Below are positions 39,030 through 47,262 of a stretch of 64,000 nt of DNA, one piece after another. The stretch covers positions 2,666,001-2,730,000 of the forward strand of contig NZ_LT634361.1 in the NCBI RefSeq assembly GCF_900119795.1. Reading direction: 5' to 3'. This DNA comes from Tenacibaculum maritimum NCIMB 2154 (lineage in GTDB: Bacteria > Bacteroidota > Bacteroidia > Flavobacteriales > Flavobacteriaceae). How positions within the stretch are numbered: position 1 is the stretch's first letter; every line of letters starts with the position of its first letter. The notes beneath the pieces are model-generated. The model was not told the origin of the DNA and did not search any database. It saw only the letters and a program-made list of their open reading frames with translations. The translations under genes and the position numbers were made by a program.

Positions 39030-40208
39030 TTAGTCTTCTAAATGCTTAATATATGTTTCTAAATCTTTATCTCCCCTTCCGGACAAGTTAATTACAACCA
39101 CTTGATCCTTTTTTAAGCACATCTTAGGTAATACAGCTAATGCGTGCGCACTTTCTAAAGCAGGAATAATCCCTTCAATTTTTGTTAATTCGTAAGCTGC
39201 CTCTAAAGCTTCCTTATCAGTAGCATTCATAAACCTTGCTCTATTGGTTTCATGTAAATAAGCATGTAATGGCCCTACTCCAGGATAATCCAATCCTGCA
39301 GAGATTGAATAAGGTTCTACAATTTGCCCATACTCATCTTGCATTAAAATTGTTTTACTTCCATGAATTACCCCTATTCCTCCTAACTGAGAAGTTGCTG
39401 CACTTTCACCAGAATTAACCCCTAAACCCGCTGCCTCTACGGCTATCAATTCCACTTCTTCATCTTCTAAATAATGATAAAAAGCACCCGCTGCATTAGA
39501 CCCACCTCCTACGCATGCTATAATCGTATCTGGGTTTTCTTTACCTGTTTGCTTTTTTAGCTGCTCTTTCATTTCTTCCGAGATTACCGCTTGTAATCGA
39601 GCTACCATATCAGGATATGGATGCGGTCCAACAACAGATCCTATCAAATAATATGTTTCAGGATGCTGAATCCAATAACGGATAGCTTCATTAGTAGCAT
39701 CTTTCAATGTTTTACTCCCACTAGTTGCAGCAACTACCTTTGCACCTAACATTTTCATACGCGCTACATTTGGTGCTTGCCTTTTTATATCGGTTTCTCC
39801 CATAAAAACAACACATTCTAAATTCATCAATGCACAAACTGTTGCCGTGGCTACTCCATGCTGCCCTGCGCCTGTTTCCGCTATAATTTTAGTTTTCCCT
39901 AAATGTTTTGCCACTAAAATTTGACCAATGGTATTATTTACTTTGTGAGCTCCTGTATGATTCAGATCTTCTCTTTTTAAATAAATAGTAGCTCCATATT
40001 TTTCTGATAAACGTTTTGCTAGATATAATGGACTAGGCCTACCTACATAATGTTGCAATAAATCTTTATACGTTTTCTGAAAAGCTTCTGATTCAATAAT
40101 TTTCAAATAATTATCTTCTAATTCTTTTACGTTTGGGTACAACAATTCTGGTATAAATGCCCCTCCAAATTGCCCATAATAACCATTTTTATTAGGTTGA
40201 AATTTCAT
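39030..40208 (-). CDS. trpB: Tryptophan synthase beta chain
   Basis: Condenses indole with serine to give tryptophan, PLP-dependent, in the TrpA2B2 complex. The 392-residue protein has [13 protein letters not shown] at the N-terminus, the PLP lysine in [25 protein letters not shown], the phosphate loop GGGSNAAG and the C-terminal [13 protein letters not shown]. This is the ordinary TrpB1 type. It lies between trpF and trpA in the operon. Confidence 0.97.
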   Translation of the reverse strand: MKFQPNKNGYYGQFGGAFIPELLYPNVKELEDNYLKIIESEAFQKTYKDLLQHYVGRPSPLYLAKRLSEKYGATIYLKREDLNHTGAHKVNNTIGQILVAKHLGKTKIIAETGAGQHGVATATVCALMNLECVVFMGETDIKRQAPNVARMKMLGAKVVAATSGSKTLKDATNEAIRYWIQHPETYYLIGSVVGPHPYPDMVARLQAVISEEMKEQLKKQTGKENPDTIIACVGGGSNAAGAFYHYLEDEEVELIAVEAAGLGVNSGESAATSQLGGIGVIHGSKTILMQDEYGQIVEPYSISAGLDYPGVGPLHAYLHETNRARFMNATDKEALEAAYELTKIEGIIPALESAHALAVLPKMCLKKDQVVVINLSGRGDKDLETYIKHLED

Positions 40209-40306
40209 TGGTCGTGTTATTTTTATTTTAAATACTTGTGTGTCTAATAATATATAAGTCCTCTATTTTTTTTATAATTTAAAACTACAAATCATGCTCT
40301 AAACAA

Positions 40307-40927
40307 CTATTTATTTAATTGCATTTTAAACTCTTTAAGCTTTTCTACAGATTTAAATCCTGCTTTTGTTTCAAACCTGCTATTTACGTCTAGTGCATAC
40401 ATAGGCAATTTTGTTTTTTCTAAGTTTTTAATAGCCTTCACCTCATCCAATCCTATTCCTCCACTTAAAAAAAAGGGTTTCGCTGTATTATACTTCGCTA
40501 ATACATCCCAGTTAAAAGTAACTCCATTTCCTCCACGTTCTTTCCCCTTAGTGTCAAATAGAAAAAAATCTACCTCTTTTTCATAAGGCTTTAGTAAAGC
40601 AAAATCAAAATCATCTTTAATTCCAAATACTTTTATAATCTCTATATTCGGTAAATATATTCTTAATTCTTGAACATACGCTACTGACTCGTCTCCATGT
40701 AATTGAACTGCTTCTAATTGATATTCTTCTACAAGAGATACCACTATTTCTATATATTCATTTACAAAAACACCTGTTTTCTTAATATTTTTTGGGAGTT
40801 CTGGAATGATCCCTTCAAAATTTCGTTTCGATTTATCATAAAAAATAAAGCCTAGATAATCAGGACGTATTCCCGCTACCTCTTGAATATTCTCTATATA
40901 TTTCATTCCACAGACTTTTAGTTTCAT
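40307..40927 (-). CDS. trpF: Phosphoribosylanthranilate isomerase
   Basis: Isomerises phosphoribosylanthranilate to CdRP. I start at the ATG at 40927, which gives the standard MKLKVCGMKYIENI (206 residues, Cys6 being the usual catalytic base); the longer frame to 40996 would run into trpC by 31 bases with an atypical N-terminus. The C-terminal half has FFLFDTKGKERGGNGV, in which the catalytic Asp sits, and PFFLSGGIGLDEV. It is a free-standing TrpF, not fused to TrpC. Confidence 0.94.
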   Translation of the reverse strand: MKLKVCGMKYIENIQEVAGIRPDYLGFIFYDKSKRNFEGIIPELPKNIKKTGVFVNEYIEIVVSLVEEYQLEAVQLHGDESVAYVQELRIYLPNIEIIKVFGIKDDFDFALLKPYEKEVDFFLFDTKGKERGGNGVTFNWDVLAKYNTAKPFFLSGGIGLDEVKAIKNLEKTKLPMYALDVNSRFETKAGFKSVEKLKEFKMQLNK

Positions 40928-40965
40928 CTCTTTTCCTATTTTAAAAGCCATACAGCCCGTTCTAT

Positions 40966-41751
40966 TTATTTCAATTGATCTATAAATTCTTGACAAGCTT
41001 CTCCTGGGTTTTCTGTTTTCATAAAAGTTTCTCCTATTAAAAAACCATTAAATCCATATTCTTTTAACCCCATGATCACTCTAGGATCTGAAATACCACT
41101 TTCTGAAACCTTAATACAACTCTCTGGAATTTTATTTGCCAAAGCAATTGAATTTTCTAAATCTACCTCAAATGTTTTCAAATTTCTATTGTTAATTCCA
41201 ATAATTTTATTGTCTAGTTCTATTTTATCCAAATCTTCTTGAGTATGTACCTCATACAATACCTCCAACCCTAAATCATTTGCTAACTGTCCGTAATTTT
41301 TAAGTTCTTGCTTTGTCAAGCAAGCTGCTATTAACAATATTACATCTGCTCCAATGGCCTTTGCTTCTACAATTTGGAATCCATCAACAATAAAATCTTT
41401 TCTTAAAATTGGCTTTTGTTGGTTAATTATTCTTGCTTCCATTAAATCTGCCATCGTCCCTCCAAAAAAGGAAGTATCTGTCAAAATAGATTGTGCTGCC
41501 ACATTTGCATTCAAATATCCATTTGTTACTTCTGCTACAGAAGAAGTATCGTTTATAATTCCTTTTGAAGGAGACTGGCGTTTGAACTCTGCTATAATCC
41601 CCGTTGAATGCGGAGCTAATAGTGATTTTTTCAAGGAAACTGCTGCTCTTTTGAAGTTCGGACTTTCTACCAACCTTTTTACAGGAACTTCCGTTTTAAT
41701 TTTCGCAATCTCTTTCTTTTTAAATGCTATTATTTTATCTAAAATTGTCAT
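40966..41751 (-). CDS. trpC: Indole-3-glycerol phosphate synthase
   Basis: Closes the indole ring from CdRP. The 261-residue barrel has the motifs IAEFKRQSPSKG (catalytic Lys), ILTDTSFFGG, PILRKDFIVDGFQI (Lys), ADVILLIAA, LEVLYEVHT, IIGINNRNLKTF and SESGI near the end. All conserved residues I know of are present. It is followed 38 bases later by trpF. Confidence 0.96.
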   Translation of the reverse strand: MTILDKIIAFKKKEIAKIKTEVPVKRLVESPNFKRAAVSLKKSLLAPHSTGIIAEFKRQSPSKGIINDTSSVAEVTNGYLNANVAAQSILTDTSFFGGTMADLMEARIINQQKPILRKDFIVDGFQIVEAKAIGADVILLIAACLTKQELKNYGQLANDLGLEVLYEVHTQEDLDKIELDNKIIGINNRNLKTFEVDLENSIALANKIPESCIKVSESGISDPRVIMGLKEYGFNGFLIGETFMKTENPGEACQEFIDQLK

Positions 41752-41858
41752 ATTGTACTCTTTTATCGTTCTTTAACGAATTTTTGCTTTTAATAATGTA
41801 TCTATTACATCATAAAAAGGAATATGGTTTCTTTCCTTTTTTATTTACAAGCCCAAAA

Positions 41859-42845
41859 TTACCCTATAAGTTTTTGAAGCGCCTCCTTTGCTTTCAACCC
41901 AAATAATGAATCTTTGGCCTCTTCAAAAGCACTTTCAAAAGTTTTATTTTTATCAAAAGTTTTTAATGCAAATGCTGTATTCGTTAACACTACATTATTC
42001 TGTTCATTTGTTCCTTTTCCGTTAATGATATTCATGAAGATTTCAGCAGCCTCCGCAACAGTATCTCCTCCAAAAATATCTGATTGTAAAATTTGTTTTT
42101 GCCCTAAATCTGCAGGTGAAATCTGCTGTTCTGCATCTTTAGTAAACAGTTTAAAATCTCCTGTTAATGAAATTTCATCATACCCATCTAAAGCATGCAC
42201 TACTCCATAATTTATATTACATTCTTGCAATATATAATTATACACCCTAGCAACTTCTAAATTAAAAACACCTACTAATTGGTTTTGCGGCGTACTCGGG
42301 TTCACTAGAGGCCCCAACATATTAAAAAATGTTTTTACTCCTAATTCTCTACGAATAGGAGCTACTACTTTCATAGCAGGATGAAATAATGGTGCATGCA
42401 AAAAGCAAATATTTGCCTTGTCTAACTGCTTCTTTAAAAGGCTCTCATCATTCGTGAATTTATAACCTAAAAATTCCAACATATTAGAAGAACCAGATGC
42501 CGATGAGACTCCATAGTTTCCATGCTTGGCCACTTTATTTCCCGTACCAGCAACAATAAAAGAAGTTAATGTCGAAATATTAAATGTATTCTTTCCATCT
42601 CCTCCTGTTCCACATAAATCAATCGTATTGAAATCTGATAAATTTACTTTTACCGCTAATTCTAACAGAGCCTCTCTAAATCCTGATAATTCATCTACAG
42701 AAACAGGCCGCATTAAAAACACTGTAATAAACGCTGCTATTTGTGACGTATTATATTTTTCTTGGGCGATATTAATTAAAACTTCTTTTGACTCATTTTT
42801 AGTCAATCGTTTCTGTTCAAAAAGAGTATTTAGTATTTTTTTCAT
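41859..42845 (-). CDS. trpD: Anthranilate phosphoribosyltransferase
   Basis: Transfers phosphoribose from PRPP to anthranilate. The 328-residue protein has the PRPP-binding GTGGDGKNTFNIST, AKHGNYGVSSASGS, ANICFLHAPLFHPAM and FNMLGPLVNP. The start MKKILNTLFE is standard. It is a separate gene, not fused to trpG, and lies 79 bases after trpG and 107 bases before trpC. Confidence 0.97.
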   Translation of the reverse strand: MKKILNTLFEQKRLTKNESKEVLINIAQEKYNTSQIAAFITVFLMRPVSVDELSGFREALLELAVKVNLSDFNTIDLCGTGGDGKNTFNISTLTSFIVAGTGNKVAKHGNYGVSSASGSSNMLEFLGYKFTNDESLLKKQLDKANICFLHAPLFHPAMKVVAPIRRELGVKTFFNMLGPLVNPSTPQNQLVGVFNLEVARVYNYILQECNINYGVVHALDGYDEISLTGDFKLFTKDAEQQISPADLGQKQILQSDIFGGDTVAEAAEIFMNIINGKGTNEQNNVVLTNTAFALKTFDKNKTFESAFEEAKDSLFGLKAKEALQKLIG

Positions 42846-42924
42846 TTCTTTCTATATGGTATTGCAATAAAAAAGGAAGCTTTTCAAGAAAAGATTAGCT
42901 TTTTATTTTTACTGTTAGAAGGCA

Positions 42925-43503
42925 TTATTTTTTTATGCTCTCTATAAAATTTTGAATCATTGTTTTCCCTTCTGGTGTTAAAATACTTTCTGGATGAAAT
43001 TGAACTGCTTCTAAATGATGCTCTCGATGACGTAATGCCATAATACTATTATTGTCATCAATTGCAGTTATTTCCAGTTCTTCTGGAAAATTATTATAAG
43101 AAGCAATCCAAGAGTGATAACGAGCTGCTTCAAATTTTTCTGGAATATCTTTAAACGTTATTGTGTTCGTTTGTATTACCTTCATTGCTGTTGCCACGCC
43201 ATGAAAAACGTCATTTAAATTTTCCAGCTCACCACCAAACACCTCTGTAATAGCTTGTAGCCCCAAGCAAACTCCAAAAATAGGAATCTTACCCGCATAG
43301 GTTTTTATCACTTCTTTTAAGATTCCTGCTTCTTCTGGTATTCCTGGACCTGGCGATAAAATAATCCCGTCATATCTTTTGATTTCATCTATTGATATTT
43401 CATCATTTCGATATACATCTGGCAACGTTCCTGTAATATCTTCTACATAATGCACCAAATTATAAGTAAACGAATCGTAATTATCTAATATTAATATGTT
43501 CAT
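42925..43503 (-). CDS. trpG: Anthranilate synthase component II (glutamine amidotransferase)
   Basis: Supplies ammonia from glutamine to TrpE. The 192 residues carry DNYDSFTYNLVHY, the oxyanion strand LSPGPGIPEEAG, the nucleophile Cys in FGVCLGLQAI and the His-Glu pair in VQFHPESILTPEG. The protein could also serve p-aminobenzoate synthesis, as some TrpG do. It lies 65 bases after trpE. Confidence 0.96.
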   Translation of the reverse strand: MNILILDNYDSFTYNLVHYVEDITGTLPDVYRNDEISIDEIKRYDGIILSPGPGIPEEAGILKEVIKTYAGKIPIFGVCLGLQAITEVFGGELENLNDVFHGVATAMKVIQTNTITFKDIPEKFEAARYHSWIASYNNFPEELEITAIDDNNSIMALRHREHHLEAVQFHPESILTPEGKTMIQNFIESIKK

Positions 43504-43568
43504 GTTTTTTAGTATTGAATATAAAGCATCCTTCTTTTTACTTCTTTTTCATAATGCCTTTTGCGAAT

Positions 43569-44960
43569 TTATATTTCTTCTGCTAACACCAATGCTTTCT
43601 TTAACGCTGCTAATTTATTATTTACCTCTTGCAACTCATTTTCTTCTTTAGAATTAATCACAATACCTGCTCCTGCTTGATAAAAGAGCGTATTGTTTTT
43701 ACTTACAAAGGAACGAATAGCTATTGCTTGGTTTACATTTCCATTTAGTCCTATAAAACCTACACATCCTCCATAAAAGCCTCTTGTTTGATTTTCATAT
43801 TTATCAATCAACTCCATTGCTTTGTATTTCGGAGCTCCGCTCAAAGTTCCTGCTGGAAAAGTATCTCCAACAATTTCTATTGGGTTTCCTGTAATTTTAC
43901 CTGTAACAGTAGAAACTAAATGAATTACATGACTAAAGTATTGTACTTCTTTATACGTTTCCACAGTTACGTTAGTTGCATGCTTACTCAAATCATTTCT
44001 TGCTAAATCTACCAACATAACATGCTCGGCATTTTCCTTTGGATCATTTGCCAGTTCCTTGGCTAGCTCAGTATCTTTTGCATCATCTCCTGTTCTTCTG
44101 AACGTACCTGCTATTGGATTAATAATTGCTTCTTTATCTTCTATTTTTATTTGTGCTTCTGGAGATGATCCCATTAATTTAAAACTCCCATAATCAAAAT
44201 AAAATAGGTAAGGAGATGGGTTTATAGACCGTAAAGCTCTGTACACATTAAACTCGTCTCCTTTAAATTTTTGCTGAAACTGACGTGATAATACCAACTG
44301 AAAAACATCCCCTCTTTTACAATGCTCTTTTGCTTTACGTACTCCATTTTTAAACTCTTCATCTGTTATATTTGAAGTTTCCTCGCCTTCAAAATTGAAT
44401 TGATACTTTGCAAATGATTGAGAATTCGCTAAGTTTTCTATTTCTAGCAATCTTGATAATTCTCCTTCTGGTATATTTTCTATTAAAATCATTTCATTTT
44501 TAAAATGATTAATTGCTATGATAAAACGAAAAAAACTGTACTGCAACATTGGTATTTCCGAAGGTGCCTTCTTCGAGTTCAACTCAATTGTTTCAAAATA
44601 TTGAACCGCATCGAATGTAGTATAACCATACAAACCATTAAACGATTTTATATCTTCTGTGCAATCCACATTTACCAAGCTACTATAATGATCGAATTGC
44701 TCATAAAAACTACGTCCGATTTCTTTCTTATCTAACTCTTTCTTTTGATAAGAAAAAGACATTTCGTTTTCTTCTGCTTTAATAGTTACCAAAGGTTCTA
44801 CGCACAAAAATGAATAACTATTCTCTTTACTATGATAATCAGAACTTTCTAACAACAAACTATTAGCATATTTGTCTCTTATCTTCAAATATAAACTTAC
44901 TGGCGTAATTGTATCTGCCAACTGTTTTTTTGATATTGTCTTAAATTCTATTTTTTCCAT
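43569..44960 (-). CDS. trpE: Anthranilate synthase component I
   Basis: Makes anthranilate from chorismate with TrpG. The 463 residues are short for the family but complete. LLES at residues 36-39 is the motif known to take part in tryptophan feedback binding, so the enzyme is probably feedback-sensitive. The catalytic domain shows GDVFQLVLSRQ, SPEAQI, PIAGTFRRTGDD, DPKENAEHVMLVDLARNDL (given as in the sequence), TFPAGTLSGAPK and QAGAGIVINS. It heads the operon and is preceded by the attenuator and Trp-rich leader. Confidence 0.97.
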   Translation of the reverse strand: MEKIEFKTISKKQLADTITPVSLYLKIRDKYANSLLLESSDYHSKENSYSFLCVEPLVTIKAEENEMSFSYQKKELDKKEIGRSFYEQFDHYSSLVNVDCTEDIKSFNGLYGYTTFDAVQYFETIELNSKKAPSEIPMLQYSFFRFIIAINHFKNEMILIENIPEGELSRLLEIENLANSQSFAKYQFNFEGEETSNITDEEFKNGVRKAKEHCKRGDVFQLVLSRQFQQKFKGDEFNVYRALRSINPSPYLFYFDYGSFKLMGSSPEAQIKIEDKEAIINPIAGTFRRTGDDAKDTELAKELANDPKENAEHVMLVDLARNDLSKHATNVTVETYKEVQYFSHVIHLVSTVTGKITGNPIEIVGDTFPAGTLSGAPKYKAMELIDKYENQTRGFYGGCVGFIGLNGNVNQAIAIRSFVSKNNTLFYQAGAGIVINSKEENELQEVNNKLAALKKALVLAEEI

Positions 44961-45023
44961 TATTTACATACATATCTGGTTAAACGCAGTTAAAACCTTT
45001 TTAAACTCTTTTCTTTTTGATGG

Positions 45024-45048
45024 CTTCTCGACTGCGTTCGAGCTGACA
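45024..45048. repeat. REP-like intergenic element in the trp leader
   Basis: CTTCTCGACTGCGTTCGAGC and the following TGACA contain the inverted repeat CTCGA / TCGAG. It resembles an interspersed element I remember from flavobacterial intergenic regions with the pattern TGTCAG-TCGA-GCAGTCGAGAA. Only one copy is in this window. It is placed between the attenuator terminator and trpE. Confidence 0.4.
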
Positions 45049-45065
45049 TCTTAATTTTCACCAAA

Positions 45066-45100
45066 ATAAAAAGGCTTATCGTGAGATAAGCCTTTTTATT
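45066..45100 (-). terminator. trp attenuator terminator
   Basis: A perfect 13-bp stem (AAAAAGGCTTATC / GATAAGCCTTTTT, 45068-45080 with 45085-45097) with a 4-base loop is followed on the minus strand by TTTTTATTTT. It lies 33 bases after the leader-peptide stop and about 105 bases before trpE, so it must end transcription before the trp genes unless it is prevented from forming. Confidence 0.9.
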
Positions 45101-45129
45101 TTAATATATACATATAGGTTTTTTCTCAC

Positions 45130-45177
45130 TTATTCATTAAGAGAGTTCCACCACCATATGTTGTTTTGTTTTACCAT
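45130..45177 (-). CDS. trpL: trp operon leader peptide with three consecutive Trp codons
   Basis: A 15-codon ORF translates to MVKQNNIWWWNSLNE then TAA, with Trp at codons 8, 9 and 10 (45148-45156). The chance of three successive TGG in a short ORF directly upstream of trpE is very small, and the downstream terminator completes an attenuator. A 7-base pairing of 45139-45145 with 45125-45131 (6 of 7) would form the pre-emptor hairpin; freeing 45124-45129 lets it pair with 45081-45086, which invades the terminator stem. Its promoter lies only a few bases upstream. Confidence 0.9.
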   Translation of the reverse strand: MVKQNNIWWWNSLNE

Positions 45178-45184
45178 TATGTGA

Positions 45185-45215
45185 CAAATGTATAATAGAT
45201 TTTTAATTTTTCAAA
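45185..45215 (-). promoter_or_regulatory. Consensus promoter of the trp leader and operon
   Basis: On the minus strand TTTG (45212-45215), exactly 19 bases, then TACATTTG (45185-45192) match TTTG-N19-TANNTTTG completely. Transcription should start near 45181, 4 or so bases before the leader-peptide ATG at 45177, giving an almost leaderless leader mRNA. Confidence 0.8.
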
Positions 45216-45448
45216 AAAAATCTATTCTTTTTTATCTTTAACTAACAAAGCATTAGTAACAAGAGCTATATTTTATCAAAAAAATTACAATTAACAATTT
45301 TAAAATAAAAAAAAGTTTAAAAATGAAACTAAAAAGACTGACATAGTTTTCAAAAATAAATACTATATCGTTATTTGCATCATAATATTAAACAAAAACA
45401 ACAAAAATTTCGATATTGATTCGAAATGATCGATTAAAATATAAAGTT

Positions 45449-47113
45449 ATGTGTGGAATTGTATGTGCATTTGATTTAAAGCAGTCTTCTGAAAAATTAA
45501 GACCTCAGGTATTAGAAATGGCAAAAAAGATTAGACATCGGGGTCCAGACTGGAGTGGTATTTATAGTGATAATAAAGTGATTATGGCGCATGAGCGCTT
45601 GGCTATTGTAGATCCTGCTTCCGGTCAACAACCTCTATTTAGCGGTGATAAAAAATTAGTTTTAGCTGCCAATGGAGAAATATACAACCACAGAGAATTA
45701 CGTAAACAATTTGAAGGTAGTTATGAATTTCAAACAGCTTCTGATTGTGAAGTTATTTTAGCTCTATATAAGGAAAAAGGAGTCGATTTTGTTGATGAAA
45801 TGAACGGAATTTTTGGATTTGCTTTATATGATACTGAAAAAGATGAGTATTTCATTGCTCGTGACCATATGGGAATCATCCCTTTATATATTGGCTGGGA
45901 TCAGCATGGAACTTTCTATGTAGGTTCTGAACTAAAGGCTTTGGAAGGAATTTGTACCAAGATAGAATTATTTCCTCCTGGGCATTATCTGTCTAGTAAA
46001 GATGGTAAATTCGTAAAATGGTACAAAAGAGACTGGACTGACTATGAAGCGGTAAAAGAAAACGAAACAAGTATTGCGGAAGTTCGAGAAGCTCTAGAAG
46101 CTGCTGTTCATAGACAACTAATGTCTGATGTACCATATGGTGTACTTCTTTCTGGGGGATTGGATTCTTCTGTAACTTCTGCTATTGCTAAAAAATATTC
46201 GCAAAAAAGGATTGAATCTAACGATACATCTGAAGCTTGGTACCCACAATTACATTCTTTTTCTGTAGGACTAGAGGGCTCTCCCGATTTAGCTGCCGCG
46301 CAAAAAGTTGCTGATCATATTGGTACTATTCATCATGAAATAAAATTTACTATTCAAGAAGGGCTTGATGCTATTAGAGATGTTATTTACAACATAGAAA
46401 CCTATGATATTACCACTATCCGATCTTCTACCCCTATGTATTTAATGGCTCGTGTAATTAAATCTATGGGAATAAAAATGGTATTATCCGGTGAAGGCGC
46501 TGATGAGATTTTTGGAGGGTATTTATATTTCCACAAAGCTCCAAATGCTCAAGAATTCCACGAAGAAACAGTTCGTAAGTTGGATAAACTTCATATGTAT
46601 GATTGTTTACGAGCTAACAAAAGTTTAATGGCATGGGGTATTGAAGGACGCGTTCCTTTCTTAGATAAGGAGTTTATGGATGTTGCCATGCGTATCAACC
46701 CAAAAGATAAAATGATTAATGGTGAACGCATGGAAAAATGGGTGATCCGCAAGGCCTTTGAAGATATGCTTCCTGAAAGTGTGGCATGGAGACAAAAAGA
46801 ACAATTTAGTGATGGTGTTGGTTATAGCTGGATTGATACCTTAAAGGAAATTGTTGAAAAGGAAGTTACAGACGAACAATTAGCTAATGCTAAGTTTAAA
46901 TTCCCAATACAAACTCCCCAAAATAAAGAAGAATTTTATTATCGTTCTATTTTTGAAGAACACTTTCCTAGTGACACTGCCGCTTTAAGTGTACCTCAAG
47001 AGGCTAGTGTGGCATGTAGTACCGCTACAGCTTTAGAATGGGACGAAGCTTTTAAAAATATGAATGAACCATCTGGTAGAGCAATTGCCAATGTTCATGA
47101 TGATGCTTATTAA
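45449..47113 (+). CDS. asnB: Asparagine synthase (glutamine-hydrolysing)
   Basis: Makes asparagine from aspartate, glutamine and ATP. The 554-residue length equals the E. coli AsnB class. The start at 45449 is decided by the nucleophile: after removal of Met the protein begins CGIVCAF, with Cys2 as the glutaminase residue; the frame's 45416 start would bury it. RGPDWSG and ERLAIVDP follow. The synthetase part has the ATP loop LLSGGLDSSV near residue 238 and SGEGADEIFGGYLYF. It is divergent from the trp leader and closed by a terminator. Confidence 0.97.
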   Translation: MCGIVCAFDLKQSSEKLRPQVLEMAKKIRHRGPDWSGIYSDNKVIMAHERLAIVDPASGQQPLFSGDKKLVLAANGEIYNHRELRKQFEGSYEFQTASDCEVILALYKEKGVDFVDEMNGIFGFALYDTEKDEYFIARDHMGIIPLYIGWDQHGTFYVGSELKALEGICTKIELFPPGHYLSSKDGKFVKWYKRDWTDYEAVKENETSIAEVREALEAAVHRQLMSDVPYGVLLSGGLDSSVTSAIAKKYSQKRIESNDTSEAWYPQLHSFSVGLEGSPDLAAAQKVADHIGTIHHEIKFTIQEGLDAIRDVIYNIETYDITTIRSSTPMYLMARVIKSMGIKMVLSGEGADEIFGGYLYFHKAPNAQEFHEETVRKLDKLHMYDCLRANKSLMAWGIEGRVPFLDKEFMDVAMRINPKDKMINGERMEKWVIRKAFEDMLPESVAWRQKEQFSDGVGYSWIDTLKEIVEKEVTDEQLANAKFKFPIQTPQNKEEFYYRSIFEEHFPSDTAALSVPQEASVACSTATALEWDEAFKNMNEPSGRAIANVHDDAY

Positions 47114-47137
47114 TTTATTTCTAATTTAAAATCACTT

Positions 47138-47169
47138 AAACACCCTGCTAAGAACAGGGTGTTTTTTTT
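47138..47169 (+). terminator. Terminator of asnB
   Basis: AAACACCCTG and CAGGGTGTTT form a 10-bp stem with a 7-base loop and a long T run, 25 bases after the asnB stop. Confidence 0.92.
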
Positions 47170-47262
47170 ATATAAATTATTTCTATGGTATTTTTTTAAA
47201 CAATTCTTATTAATTCTAAATAAATATAATGTACTTTGTGCAAATTTTATAATTACATAAAA

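Noticed and set aside
44505..45054. Plus-strand ORFs overlapping trpE and the trp leader
   Set aside because: They run antisense to well-supported features and the translations are low-complexity.
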